Source: Faecalibacter macacae (lineage in GTDB: Bacteria; Bacteroidota; Bacteroidia; Flavobacteriales; Weeksellaceae). From it: DNA of 64,000 nt. The position numbers and the translations under genes are program-made. The DNA lies in contig NZ_RDOJ01000006.1 of the NCBI RefSeq assembly GCF_003687725.1, forward strand, positions 1-64,000, given 5' to 3'. Positions 7,981-16,707 of this stretch are shown here, in pieces (position 1 is the first letter of the stretch; each line of letters begins with the position of its first letter). The notes under the pieces were generated by a model that saw only the letters and a list, made by a program, of their open reading frames with translations, ran no database searches and was not told the origin of the DNA.

Positions 7981-9537
7981 ATGAAAAATCCTAATTCTAT
8001 ATTCAAAAGTTGGGTTCCCGAGAAATATATAGCTCCAATCTTGATTGTAGCTCTGTTTCCGCACCTTATGCTATTAACGATTTTTAATATGAACAGTACA
8101 TTTACTGCGTCATTTTTGGATTTAGAAGTAGATGATTTACAGTTCCTTTTTTCGATGGCGTATGCATTAATTGTATGCTCACTTTTCATTCATACCCGTT
8201 TATTTCAACGTATTAATGTTCGTTCCTATTTGTTATTAATGACGATTTTAAATATACTCGTCTTGTATGGAATGTCATTAACGACAAACACTCAAGTTCT
8301 TTTGGTATTACGTATTTTACAAGCGCCAATATCAATGTTCGAGGGATGTATTCTTTTACCAATTATTATTTCTAGTATTAAACATGAAAATGCTAAATTT
8401 ATAGCATTTTCATGTTTATATGCAATTATGATGACTGGTGATAAATTTACCACATCAATCATCAAATTTGCGATAGAAAATTATACGCATAATATGATTG
8501 TTTATACGATTATACTGTTTCATATTTTCGTATTGGTTTTATATGCTTTGATATTTAATCAAAATAGATTATTTCCTAAAAGACCATTGTATCAAACAAG
8601 TTTAGGTGGTATTCTTTTAATGGCAATTTCTTTGGTTTCGGGAGCATATTTCTTTATTTATGGTAAAAAATTATATTGGTTTCAATCGACTAATATCACA
8701 ATAGCATTTTCGTTGTGTTTACTTTTCAGTGGATTGTTTATATACCATCAAAAAACGTCTAAACGTCCATTGTTTCATTTTGAAATTTTTAGATCAGATC
8801 GTGTAATTATAGGATTGATTTTATTCTTCTTTCTTTACATTATGAAATCGAGCATGAGTAATGTTTATCAAGTAATGGCACAGGTTTGGAAATATCCTTG
8901 GACATATGTTTTAAACTTGCAGTATTATAATGTTTTAGGTTCTTTCTTAGGTGTATTTTTTTCATATTTTATGTTAAGTAAAAAAGTCGATTTTAAAATT
9001 ATTTTTACCATTGGATTTACTTTATTATCTGGATGTATGTTATACTTCAGTACAATTTTTACTCCAGATACAAGAGTACGAATGGTGATTCCGGGACTAT
9101 TTCTACAAGGTTTTTCTCAGGGTATTTTATTCACTCCAATTGCGATGTATATGTTAGGATCAGTACATCCATCGATATCGGGAAGTGCGGCACAATCCGG
9201 AACTGCAATTAGATTTTGGACTAGTACTATTGGATATAGTCTGATGCAAAATGTTATGTTACATTTTACGACAAAACATCAATTTTTTATGAATGAAAAT
9301 TTAGATGTAACCAATCCAATTTTTCAGCAAGAATGGAATCAATTATATAATAAATTTGATTCGAGTTATTTAGCAAATGATACAATTAGTTTAACGATGT
9401 CTTCTATTAAAGCAAAATTATATAGCCAAGCTTTATTAGTTAGTAGCATAGAAATTTTTTATTACTTATTTATAATTGGAGCTTTAGTCGTTTGTGGAAT
9501 AATATTTTATAGACCTTTTCGAAGAATAATTTATTGA
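7981..9537 (+). CDS. EmrB-like MFS efflux transporter
   Basis: 518 residues with about 14 hydrophobic segments spread over the whole length, as in DHA2/EmrB drug:proton antiporters. The motif NMNSTFTASFLD near the N-terminus and the WTSTIGYSLMQN segment in the second half are kept in the downstream paralogue. It is the inner-membrane pump of the tripartite system with the two upstream genes. The substrate is unknown. The sequence is distant from classical EmrB, and the usual MFS motif A is hard to see. Its transcript ends at the hairpin 9567-9595. Confidence 0.85.
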   Translation: MKNPNSIFKSWVPEKYIAPILIVALFPHLMLLTIFNMNSTFTASFLDLEVDDLQFLFSMAYALIVCSLFIHTRLFQRINVRSYLLLMTILNILVLYGMSLTTNTQVLLVLRILQAPISMFEGCILLPIIISSIKHENAKFIAFSCLYAIMMTGDKFTTSIIKFAIENYTHNMIVYTIILFHIFVLVLYALIFNQNRLFPKRPLYQTSLGGILLMAISLVSGAYFFIYGKKLYWFQSTNITIAFSLCLLFSGLFIYHQKTSKRPLFHFEIFRSDRVIIGLILFFFLYIMKSSMSNVYQVMAQVWKYPWTYVLNLQYYNVLGSFLGVFFSYFMLSKKVDFKIIFTIGFTLLSGCMLYFSTIFTPDTRVRMVIPGLFLQGFSQGILFTPIAMYMLGSVHPSISGSAAQSGTAIRFWTSTIGYSLMQNVMLHFTTKHQFFMNENLDVTNPIFQQEWNQLYNKFDSSYLANDTISLTMSSIKAKLYSQALLVSSIEIFYYLFIIGALVVCGIIFYRPFRRIIY

Positions 9538-9566
9538 TTTTTAGCTTAATAAATGTTTTGTATTTG

Positions 9567-9595
9567 AAAGATTGAATTTTATTCAATCTTTTTTA
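9567..9595 (+). terminator. Terminator of the efflux operon
   Basis: AAAGATTGAAT, loop TTT, ATTCAATCTTT, then T-rich sequence. It separates the first three-gene operon from the second MFS gene. Confidence 0.75.
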
Positions 9596-9639
9596 TTACC
9601 AAATATTGTGTAAAATATATAGCTAAATGAAACTGATAT

Positions 9640-9657
9640 TGGCTTAAATGAACAAAT
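9640..9657 (+). promoter_or_regulatory. Candidate AraC-regulator operator, copy 2
   Basis: Exact 18-bp copy of 5489-5506. A degenerate version (AGCTAAATGAAAC, 9621-9633) sits exactly 20 bp upstream of the matching core (9641-9653), close to the one-helical-turn-pair spacing of AraC half-sites. The remaining gap to the gene at 9829 shows no clear TAnnTTTG box. Confidence 0.6.
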
Positions 9658-9828
9658 ATATTGACTGAATATAAAAATCAATATACTTGATTTGCCCTTA
9701 AGTTTGCTCACGTTTTTAAGATAATAAAAAATTGAAATATATTTTAAGATATTCATCAATTAAGATAAAGCTAGATCTTCAGTTTATTATTTTATAAAAC
9801 ATAAATAATTTCAATACTAGAGCATTTA

Positions 9829-11385
9829 ATGCATAATAATCACTCCATATTCAAAAAATGGGTTCCAGAGCAATTAATCATTCCATTACTAATTGTAACG
9901 ATGATTCCTTATGCTATGATTATCCCGTTTTTTAATATGAACAGTACTTTCACTGCCTCATTTTTAGACGTAGATGTAGACGATTTACAATTTATTTTTT
10001 CATTGGCATATGCTACCATAGTTTGTGGATTATGCATTAACGAACGATTATTTCATTTCTTTAATATTCGTTCATATTTATTAATAATTACAATAATTAA
10101 TATTTTAGTTTTGTTGATGTTATCAATTTCAACAAATAAAGAATTGGTTTATTGTTTAAGAGCCATTCAAGGAACATCAGCTTATTTACAAAGTTGTATT
10201 GCTGTTCCTTTGATTATGTCGCGTTTAAAAAATCCTTATTCGCGATTATTAGGAAATTCATTTTTGTATTGTTTTGTGATGACAGGAGCTACTTTTTCAA
10301 CGTCAATCGTAAAATTTGCAATCGAAAATTATACGTATAACATGATGTTATATACTGTAATGATTTCATATATCATTGCATTATTTATCTATGTTTTTTT
10401 ATTTAGCCATGGTCGTTTGTACCCGAAAAAACCTCTATATCAATTAAATCTTCCCGGTTATATATTATTGATGTTTAGTCTTATTTCGGGTGCTTTCGTC
10501 TTAATATACGGAAAACGTTATTATTGGTTCCAATCGCCTTATATTATTGCAGCATTTACTGGATTCTGTGTCTTTTCCGGAATTTTTGTTTTACAACAAT
10601 TAACCTCTAAAAAACCAATATTTCATTTTAGCATTTTAAAATCAGAACGCGTTATAATTGGAGTGTTAATCTTTTTTGTTCTTTACATTTTTAAATCAAG
10701 TATGAGTAATGTTTACCAAGTAATGAATGTTGTTTGGAAATGGCACTGGGAATTTGTTTTGGATATACAATACTACAATTGTTACGGCGTGTTTTTTGGA
10801 GCTTTTTTATCTTATTTAATGATTGTTAAAGGCGTAAGTTACAGAACAGTGTTTGTTTTAGGATTTTTATGTTTATCCGTTAGTATGCTTTGGTTTAGTT
10901 ATTTGTTGGTGCCAGATGCAAAACCATCAGAAGTAATTCCTCCTTTAATTGTAGAAGGGTTAGGGCAAGGGATTTTATTTTCGCCAATATTACAATATAT
11001 GGTAGGTAGTGTACATGCGAATTATTCTATGAATACGATGCAAGCTGCAGTTGCAACAAGATATTGGACATCTACAATCGGATTCAGTTTAATGCAAAAT
11101 GTAGTTCTTTATTTAACGACTAAACATCAGTTTTATATGACTGAGAATTTGGATAGAACAAAGACAAATTTTCAATCGCAATGGGATTCGCTTTTCAATG
11201 CAAATAGTACAACACATTTATTTAACGATGCTGTTAGTTTAACAACATCACAGTTAAAATCTAATTTATATAATCAAGCTTTATTAATAACAGATATTCA
11301 GATTTTTAGAACTCTTTTTGTATGCGGAGTTTTGATGATAATTTTTTTGTTGCTATATCATCCTCTAAAGAAAATGATTATATAA
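9829..11385 (+). CDS. EmrB-like MFS efflux transporter, tandem paralogue
   Basis: 518 residues, exactly the length of the upstream MFS protein and homologous throughout; both keep NMNSTFTASFLD, FKSSMSNVYQVM-type and WTSTIGFSLMQN segments. About 14 transmembrane helices. It has no adaptor or TolC of its own, so it probably shares those of the operon before it. A terminator precedes it, and a second copy of the 18-bp element lies 172 nt upstream, so it is likely a separate transcript under the same regulator. Confidence 0.85.
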   Translation: MHNNHSIFKKWVPEQLIIPLLIVTMIPYAMIIPFFNMNSTFTASFLDVDVDDLQFIFSLAYATIVCGLCINERLFHFFNIRSYLLIITIINILVLLMLSISTNKELVYCLRAIQGTSAYLQSCIAVPLIMSRLKNPYSRLLGNSFLYCFVMTGATFSTSIVKFAIENYTYNMMLYTVMISYIIALFIYVFLFSHGRLYPKKPLYQLNLPGYILLMFSLISGAFVLIYGKRYYWFQSPYIIAAFTGFCVFSGIFVLQQLTSKKPIFHFSILKSERVIIGVLIFFVLYIFKSSMSNVYQVMNVVWKWHWEFVLDIQYYNCYGVFFGAFLSYLMIVKGVSYRTVFVLGFLCLSVSMLWFSYLLVPDAKPSEVIPPLIVEGLGQGILFSPILQYMVGSVHANYSMNTMQAAVATRYWTSTIGFSLMQNVVLYLTTKHQFYMTENLDRTKTNFQSQWDSLFNANSTTHLFNDAVSLTTSQLKSNLYNQALLITDIQIFRTLFVCGVLMIIFLLLYHPLKKMII

Positions 11386-11409
11386 TGTTATAATTCCTTG
11401 ATCAATAGA

Positions 11410-11439
11410 AAAGGTCATTCTTTGCAGAATGACCTTTTT
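11410..11439 (+). terminator. Bidirectional terminator
   Basis: AAAGGTCATTCT pairs with AGAATGACCTTT around TTGC, with T residues after it. It lies between convergent genes ending at 11385 and 11464. Confidence 0.75.
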
Positions 11440-11463
11440 AATTATGTTAAATTGAAATTTCTT

Positions 11464-12165
11464 TTAATCAATTTTAAATTGCTCTTTATACTTCTCGAAA
11501 GAATTCATTAACACTTCTTCAATAGCTTTAGGCATTCTACGTGTTGCTTCAAATTCAGTAGTCGAAAGTGAAGGGAAGTCGTTCAATGTGGGTATTAATT
11601 CAATTGAATTCACTAACATTTCAATTTCAATTTCGTATTGACGTTGCGCAACCGAATGAAAAGTATCATTGCTATAAACTGGAACTAATTGTTGTTCAAT
11701 TAAAAATCCAGCATCAGCTTCAGTATCTACAAAATGCGTTGTAACTCCAATTTCTACACCTTTAGTAATTGCCCATTTTAAAGAATCTAATCCACGTGTT
11801 TTTGGTAAAAAACCAGGATGTGTATTGATAATTTTATGTGTTTCTACCAATTCATCAGGTAATAAACCAGCACCAGCAATAATTACGAAATCAGCTTTAT
11901 CATTTAATAATTGCATATTTAATGTATCAGCAGTTGTCGTTTCAAATTGATAGTCAAAATTATTTGTATACGTTTCTACTTCTACGTTAATCGCTTTACT
12001 TGGACGATGTTGGTAAATTGGTTTGAAAGGATTTTCGCGCTGAATAAATGGCAAAGCATACACTTTTACATTTTTATAGCCTTTTGCTTTTAAACCATGT
12101 AAAACATCTTGAGTTTTACGATGAGGTGTATTGTAAGTTATTACAGCAATTTGTGGTTGAGTCAT
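11464..12165 (-). CDS. Formyltransferase-fold protein
   Basis: 233 residues. The segment IINTHPGFLPKTRGLDS matches the formyl-transferase signature (Asn-x-His-Pro, then Leu-Pro and Gly) of methionyl-tRNA and glycinamide-ribonucleotide formyltransferases. A later Asp in VDTEADAGFLI corresponds to the catalytic Asp region. It is shorter than Fmt (about 310) and lacks its C-terminal domain; it resembles sugar or GAR N-formyltransferases. Substrate unknown. It starts 12 nt after the N-acetylglucosamine-kinase-like gene and is probably co-transcribed, hinting at amino-sugar metabolism (inference). Confidence 0.75.
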   Translation of the reverse strand: MTQPQIAVITYNTPHRKTQDVLHGLKAKGYKNVKVYALPFIQRENPFKPIYQHRPSKAINVEVETYTNNFDYQFETTTADTLNMQLLNDKADFVIIAGAGLLPDELVETHKIINTHPGFLPKTRGLDSLKWAITKGVEIGVTTHFVDTEADAGFLIEQQLVPVYSNDTFHSVAQRQYEIEIEMLVNSIELIPTLNDFPSLSTTEFEATRRMPKAIEEVLMNSFEKYKEQFKID

Positions 12166-12177
12166 TCGGATACTATA

Positions 12178-13035
12178 TTAAGCGTTGATTAAATAATTTT
12201 TGTGATACTCAACTAAATTATCAATCGGTTTACGGATAATATGACCAACAGTTAAGTGATATTGCGCAGCAACTGAACGAATAATTGGTTCGTAAATATG
12301 TGCAATAGATCCGATAAAGTTTAATTCTGAATTACGAGCTTCTTCGTAAGGTAAAATTTGAAATTCGATAAATCCAGTCATTGCATCATAAATGATTTTT
12401 TGGATAAATGGATCATCTTTATGTTCAACAACAAATTTATTGAAAGAAGCTAAATATGCGTTTGCAAATTTATTTTGATATACGTTTTTATTTAATTCTT
12501 CAACAGTTAATTTGTAATAATCGTCAAATGCTTTTGCTAAATGTGGCGGCATTTTCTTCGTAAAATACGCTCTTAAAATACGTTTACCTAAGTCGTTTCC
12601 AGATCCTTCATCACCTAAAATATAGGCTAAAGATTTAGTTTCTTCTCTCATTTCTTTACCGTCAAAGTAACAAGAGTTAGATCCAGTACCTAAGATACAA
12701 ACCATTGCAGGTTTTCCCATGTAAGTAGCATAACAAGCTGCTAATAAATCATGATCTACAACAAATTCTGCATTTGTAAATAAACCATTTAAACCGATAC
12801 GAACGATTTCTCTGTTTGCTTCAGAAGATGTTCCAGCTCCGTAAAAGAAAACTTGTTTTACTTCTGATGCGATATTTGCTAATTCTTCGTTTTTAGCTAT
12901 TTCAGTTGTAATGTCTACACTTGTAACAAAATATGGATTAAAACCAATTGTATTTGTTCTGAATACTTCATTTTGAGATTCGTCTAAAACAACCCAATCC
13001 GTTTTAGTTGAACCACTATCTGCAATAATTATCAT
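12178..13035 (-). CDS. BadF/BadG-type ATPase, N-acetylglucosamine kinase-like
   Basis: 285 residues of the ASKHA (sugar kinase/actin-like) fold. The N-terminal ADSGSTKTDW is the phosphate-1 loop, LGTGSN the phosphate-2 region, and LGDEGSGNDLGKR the signature of N-acetylglucosamine kinase-like BadF/BcrA proteins. Its probable reaction is phosphorylation of an amino sugar by ATP in the cytoplasm, perhaps recycling cell-wall sugars. First gene of a two-gene unit with the formyltransferase-fold gene. Confidence 0.85.
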   Translation of the reverse strand: MIIIADSGSTKTDWVVLDESQNEVFRTNTIGFNPYFVTSVDITTEIAKNEELANIASEVKQVFFYGAGTSSEANREIVRIGLNGLFTNAEFVVDHDLLAACYATYMGKPAMVCILGTGSNSCYFDGKEMREETKSLAYILGDEGSGNDLGKRILRAYFTKKMPPHLAKAFDDYYKLTVEELNKNVYQNKFANAYLASFNKFVVEHKDDPFIQKIIYDAMTGFIEFQILPYEEARNSELNFIGSIAHIYEPIIRSVAAQYHLTVGHIIRKPIDNLVEYHKNYLINA

Positions 13036-13085
13036 TGTATTTTATTTGATGTTTGCTAAAATAACAAAACTTTCATTTTTATAAC

Positions 13086-13113
13086 CAAAAAAGGCCCGGA
13101 ATTTCCGAGCCTT
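13086..13113 (-). terminator. Terminator of the TonB receptor operon
   Basis: AAGGCcCGGA-ATT-TCCGaGCCTT (13091-13113), followed by TTTT on the minus strand. It lies 18 nt after the last gene of the operon. Confidence 0.7.
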
Positions 13114-13131
13114 TGTGATAATTTATTTTGA

Positions 13132-13575
13132 TTAATGGTGGTGATCTTCTCCTACAACGATTTCGATGTATGATTCAGTTTCATTACCTGCTTTGTCAAT
13201 TACCATAATACCTAAATGATAATGCCCTTCTGTAATATCGCCCGCTGGAATTTGAATAGTTTTATTTAAAATATATTCTTTATTTCCTTCGATCACTCCA
13301 GTATCAGAATAATCCCAATTTGTAGTCATCGATCTATGCTCGTGTCCATCACCATCTGTATGAATATCGATTTTGTAAGATCCTAATTCTACATTATCAG
13401 TTAAAATAGCTTGTACTTCTATAGTCGAACCTAATTCGTATGCTTGGTGATCTGTTGGTTTTCCTAATACGATTTTTGGTTTTTCTGTATCTAATTTATC
13501 ATCGTCCGATGAACAAGATGATAAGATTAAGATTGGAGTTGCAGCTATTATTAATGTTTTGAAAAAAGATTTCAT
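13132..13575 (-). CDS. DUF4625-type lipoprotein with His tail
   Basis: 147 residues. A lipoprotein signal (lipobox ILSSC, Cys21) is followed by an acidic linker SSDDD and an immunoglobulin-like beta domain that resembles DUF4625 (VLGKPTDHQAYELGSTIEVQAILTDN region). The protein ends in GEDHHH and has an internal GDGHEH motif, suitable for binding divalent metal. It is the last gene of the operon with the TonB receptor. A role as a surface or periplasmic metal-binding partner is inference. Confidence 0.82.
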   Translation of the reverse strand: MKSFFKTLIIAATPILILSSCSSDDDKLDTEKPKIVLGKPTDHQAYELGSTIEVQAILTDNVELGSYKIDIHTDGDGHEHRSMTTNWDYSDTGVIEGNKEYILNKTIQIPAGDITEGHYHLGIMVIDKAGNETESYIEIVVGEDHHH

Positions 13576-13629
13576 TGTTTAAATTTTTAATGTTTTGTAA
13601 TTAATTTAAAATAAAGGTTTGTTGGTTTT

Positions 13630-13947
13630 CTAAATCAAAATAGAATTTGGAGGACCTTTATTATTAATATCAACCAAGAATTTCGATTGATAATTTTTTA
13701 AATAATTGACATTAAAATGGTAGTAAAAGTCGAGCCAAATTGGTTGTTCAATTTCTAATGTAAAATCATGAATTGTATAGGTTTGATTCAGAATAAAATC
13801 ATCACATTGATGAGATACTTTTATTATTCCAGCATCTTGATTTACGGTATGATCGACTAAAACAAAGTGAAGCGCATTAGTAATCGGTAGCAATAGAATA
13901 ATGCTACTGAAAAAAACTAAAATTCTTTGCTTAGTGTTTTGTTTCAT
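13630..13947 (-). CDS. Small exported protein downstream of the TonB receptor
   Basis: 105 residues with an N-terminal hydrophobic export signal or anchor (about 9-26). The mature part has VSHQCDDF in the middle and ends in NNKGPPNSILI. It starts 2 nt after the TonB receptor stop, so it is translationally linked. The protein at 16380-16688, at the other end of the operon, has the same plan and length, with an H-x-C centre and an RAPPALI tail, so the two look like distant paralogues. Function unknown; metal or cofactor binding at the envelope is a guess. Confidence 0.75.
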   Translation of the reverse strand: MKQNTKQRILVFFSSIILLLPITNALHFVLVDHTVNQDAGIIKVSHQCDDFILNQTYTIHDFTLEIEQPIWLDFYYHFNVNYLKNYQSKFLVDINNKGPPNSILI

Positions 13948-13949
13948 TC

Positions 13950-16334
13950 TTATTTACCAAAAGGAATACTCAACATAACTTGGATATTTCTTGCCTGTTC
14001 CGGTAATTGTAAAGCGCGGTAAAAACTTGTATGATTGTAATATTTTTTATTCAATAAATTAGAACCTTGTACAGTTAAAGTAGCTTTGAAATTATTGATT
14101 AAAATATTTGTTTTTATACCTGCACCCAATAAGAAATAATCTTTGGTAATGTCTTCGTTTTGCGCAATGTTACTTTGCTCGAAAGCATATCGCCCAGAAA
14201 CATTAAATTCGAAATTGTCAAAAATTGAAATTGGTTGATCAATTCGATAATCTATTTTAGAAAATAATGTGTTTGGTGGAGTAAATGGTAAGAAATAACT
14301 TAACTCATTATCCTCAGTTAGCTGACGATTATTAACGAATTCATAAATAACTTGTGCATCTAAATTATCTGTGAATCGCTTTTTTACATTCACTTCAAAA
14401 CCTGTAAGTAAAGCTTTGCTTTGCGTATATTGGTAAATTTGACCTCCGTGTGGTAATATTGAAAATTGTCCTGAAGGTTTTAAAAATATATAATTACTAA
14501 AGTAATAGGCATAAGGACTAACAGCAATATCCCAATTATTTTTGTGATATGTTGCTTTAAAGTCAATAGCATATCCTTTTTCTGAATCTAAATTTGCATC
14601 TCCACGTTCGTGTCTAAAAGATCCGTGATGAATTCCGTTTGATCCTAATTCTATCGCAGTTGGTAAACGAAAGTTTGTTCCAACATTTAGGTTAAAATCC
14701 CAAAAATCATTTGGTTGAAAAGTAGCACCAATCATTCCGTTCCAATTTGTAAATGAACGAGAAATATCTTGACTTCTTTCAGCATAGAAATTCGCAATAG
14801 CAGGAGCGTATTCCTTTCCGATTAAATAATTATACAATGTTTCATCAAAATAACCATTCGAATCAAAATCTGCATAATCAAAACGTATTCCGGCAGTTAC
14901 TTTCCATGTTTTGGCTTTTTGAAACTCCTCAATCAAATATCCACTATAAATATTTCTATTATATTGTGGTAAAAGATAGTTGTAACCAGCAATTCTATTG
15001 TCTTGAATTTGAGTTTGACCACCAATAATTGTTTTGAAATTTTGGTTGTGTGTATGCTCAAATTTTACTTGCGCATCGTAAGTAGATAATTTGAAATCTA
15101 ATTCTAAATCAGGGTCAACTGTTGGCGCTTCTTGGTTGCTGTAATGTGTATGAAAAGCACTAATTTCTTGACGATGATTATTTTGGTATCCAAAATTGAA
15201 CTTGATTAAATTTTTAGTATCAATCTTAAATTCATTTTCAGAAATAACTTTAAAGTGATTTACTTTCTGATGTGGAAAATCTACATTTCTGTAATTTCCA
15301 TCGTGTGTAAGTCTGTCCAACGAAGGAACACCGTGCGATCCAGGGAAAAATCCCATTTTTTGATTGACATTAGAAACCGTTAAAATGCTACGGAATTGTT
15401 GGTCTACATAACCAACTTGTCCTTGCACATTCATTTCTTGACCTGCCGTATTTTTTACACGATTATTGTAAATCGGCATCCATCGATCAAGGTATCTAAT
15501 TTTATCAGTTGTTGTTCTGTAATCAGCAAAATCGCTGTACGTTCCTTTTAATTTATAAAAGAATTTATCGCCACGAGTTTGATGATTGATAGAGGTAATG
15601 TAATTATCGTTAACCGATTGGTACATTAAACCTAAATTTGTTTTTGAACTATTTTTTGTAGGGATTTGATTGTTTTTGATTCGAATTACTCCGGCAATAG
15701 CTTCGTTTCCATATTCTAAAGTAGCAGGACCTTTTATTACTTCAACTTCTTCAATATTTAAAGCATCAATCTCTAAACCGTGATCTGCTCCCCATTGTTG
15801 TCCTTCTTGTTTTATTCCGTTTTCAGAAACTAAAAGTCGATTAAAACCTAAACCTCTAATGATTGGTTTTGAAGCTGCAGATCCAATTCCAGATGCATTT
15901 ACACCAGCCATATTCTCTAAAGATTTAGCCAATGATCCTGCATAATTTTCTCGTACATATTTTTGATCAATATGTTCAGAATTTCCAGTTGTAAAATCGT
16001 GTTTATGTGCAATAACATCAACTTGATTTAAAGAATAACTATGGTCATGAACCAATACAAATTGTAAATTTTGAGATTGGTTAATGATTATTTGTTTATG
16101 AATAGGAGAGTATCCTTGTTCATTAATATATAAGTTGTACGTTCCATTAGTTAAGTTTGTAACATAAAATTTACCTAAAGCATCTGTTTGATGAGCTTCA
16201 TTATTAAATTCTATAGTAACAAATGGAATTGGTTTTTGATTTTGATCAATAATTTGACCTGTAATGGTATGTTGAGCGTTTGCATTGCTACACATGATTG
16301 CAGCAATTACAGCACTTTTTAAAGAAAATGACAT
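13950..16334 (-). CDS. TonB-dependent receptor, probable metal uptake
   Basis: 794 residues. Signal peptide (1-20, cleavage near ANAQ), a carboxypeptidase-regulatory-like domain (about 22-100) common in Bacteroidota receptors, a plug domain (about 110-225, with GLGFNRLLVSENG and VEVIKGPATLEYG), then a 22-strand barrel ending in aromatic-rich strands. His clusters HDHSYS and HKHDF between the first domain and the plug, plus the GADHGLEID motif, resemble zinc/copper receptors of the ZnuD group. Flanking small His/Cys proteins and a His-tailed lipoprotein support metal transport. The metal cannot be told from sequence. Confidence 0.9.
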   Translation of the reverse strand: MSFSLKSAVIAAIMCSNANAQHTITGQIIDQNQKPIPFVTIEFNNEAHQTDALGKFYVTNLTNGTYNLYINEQGYSPIHKQIIINQSQNLQFVLVHDHSYSLNQVDVIAHKHDFTTGNSEHIDQKYVRENYAGSLAKSLENMAGVNASGIGSAASKPIIRGLGFNRLLVSENGIKQEGQQWGADHGLEIDALNIEEVEVIKGPATLEYGNEAIAGVIRIKNNQIPTKNSSKTNLGLMYQSVNDNYITSINHQTRGDKFFYKLKGTYSDFADYRTTTDKIRYLDRWMPIYNNRVKNTAGQEMNVQGQVGYVDQQFRSILTVSNVNQKMGFFPGSHGVPSLDRLTHDGNYRNVDFPHQKVNHFKVISENEFKIDTKNLIKFNFGYQNNHRQEISAFHTHYSNQEAPTVDPDLELDFKLSTYDAQVKFEHTHNQNFKTIIGGQTQIQDNRIAGYNYLLPQYNRNIYSGYLIEEFQKAKTWKVTAGIRFDYADFDSNGYFDETLYNYLIGKEYAPAIANFYAERSQDISRSFTNWNGMIGATFQPNDFWDFNLNVGTNFRLPTAIELGSNGIHHGSFRHERGDANLDSEKGYAIDFKATYHKNNWDIAVSPYAYYFSNYIFLKPSGQFSILPHGGQIYQYTQSKALLTGFEVNVKKRFTDNLDAQVIYEFVNNRQLTEDNELSYFLPFTPPNTLFSKIDYRIDQPISIFDNFEFNVSGRYAFEQSNIAQNEDITKDYFLLGAGIKTNILINNFKATLTVQGSNLLNKKYYNHTSFYRALQLPEQARNIQVMLSIPFGK

Positions 16335-16379
16335 AACGTCTTGATTTAGATATAAAAAAAAAATAATTTAAAATTGAAT

Positions 16380-16688
16380 TTATATCAATGCAGGAGGTGC
16401 TCTAAGACTAAAATATTGATTAACAACTTTATATTGTTGCGGAATAGTATAAAAATATGTGATAGCGTGCTTTGATGCTTCAATCCAATGAAAATTTTCG
16501 AAATCAGAATCTGGAATCAATGATTGAACATCTATATGACACAATTGACATTTGTGATCATTAATATGAACTAATTCTGATTGAGAATCTTCATGAGAGG
16601 AGAAAACATGACTTAATATATGTACAGACTGATTTACAGAAACCAGCATACATAATAATAAGACGATATGTTTTACTCTCGCTAACAT
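16380..16688 (-). CDS. Small exported His/Cys-rich protein, first gene of the TonB operon
   Basis: 102 residues. An N-terminal signal segment (about 7-22) is followed by a His-rich stretch with HINDHKCQLCHID, a CxxC-H arrangement suited to metal binding, and a C-terminal FSLRAPPALI. Family not recognised. It precedes the TonB receptor by 45 nt in the same orientation. The ATG is only 6 nt from a perfect -7 box (16702-16695), so the mRNA is probably leaderless or nearly so. Confidence 0.75.
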   Translation of the reverse strand: MLARVKHIVLLLCMLVSVNQSVHILSHVFSSHEDSQSELVHINDHKCQLCHIDVQSLIPDSDFENFHWIEASKHAITYFYTIPQQYKVVNQYFSLRAPPALI

Positions 16689-16694
16689 TTAGTA

Positions 16695-16702
16695 CAAAAT
16701 TA
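16695..16702 (-). promoter_or_regulatory. -7 box of the TonB receptor operon
   Basis: TAATTTTG on the minus strand, ending 6 nt before the ATG of the first gene. Confidence 0.5.
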
Positions 16703-16707
16703 AAGTA

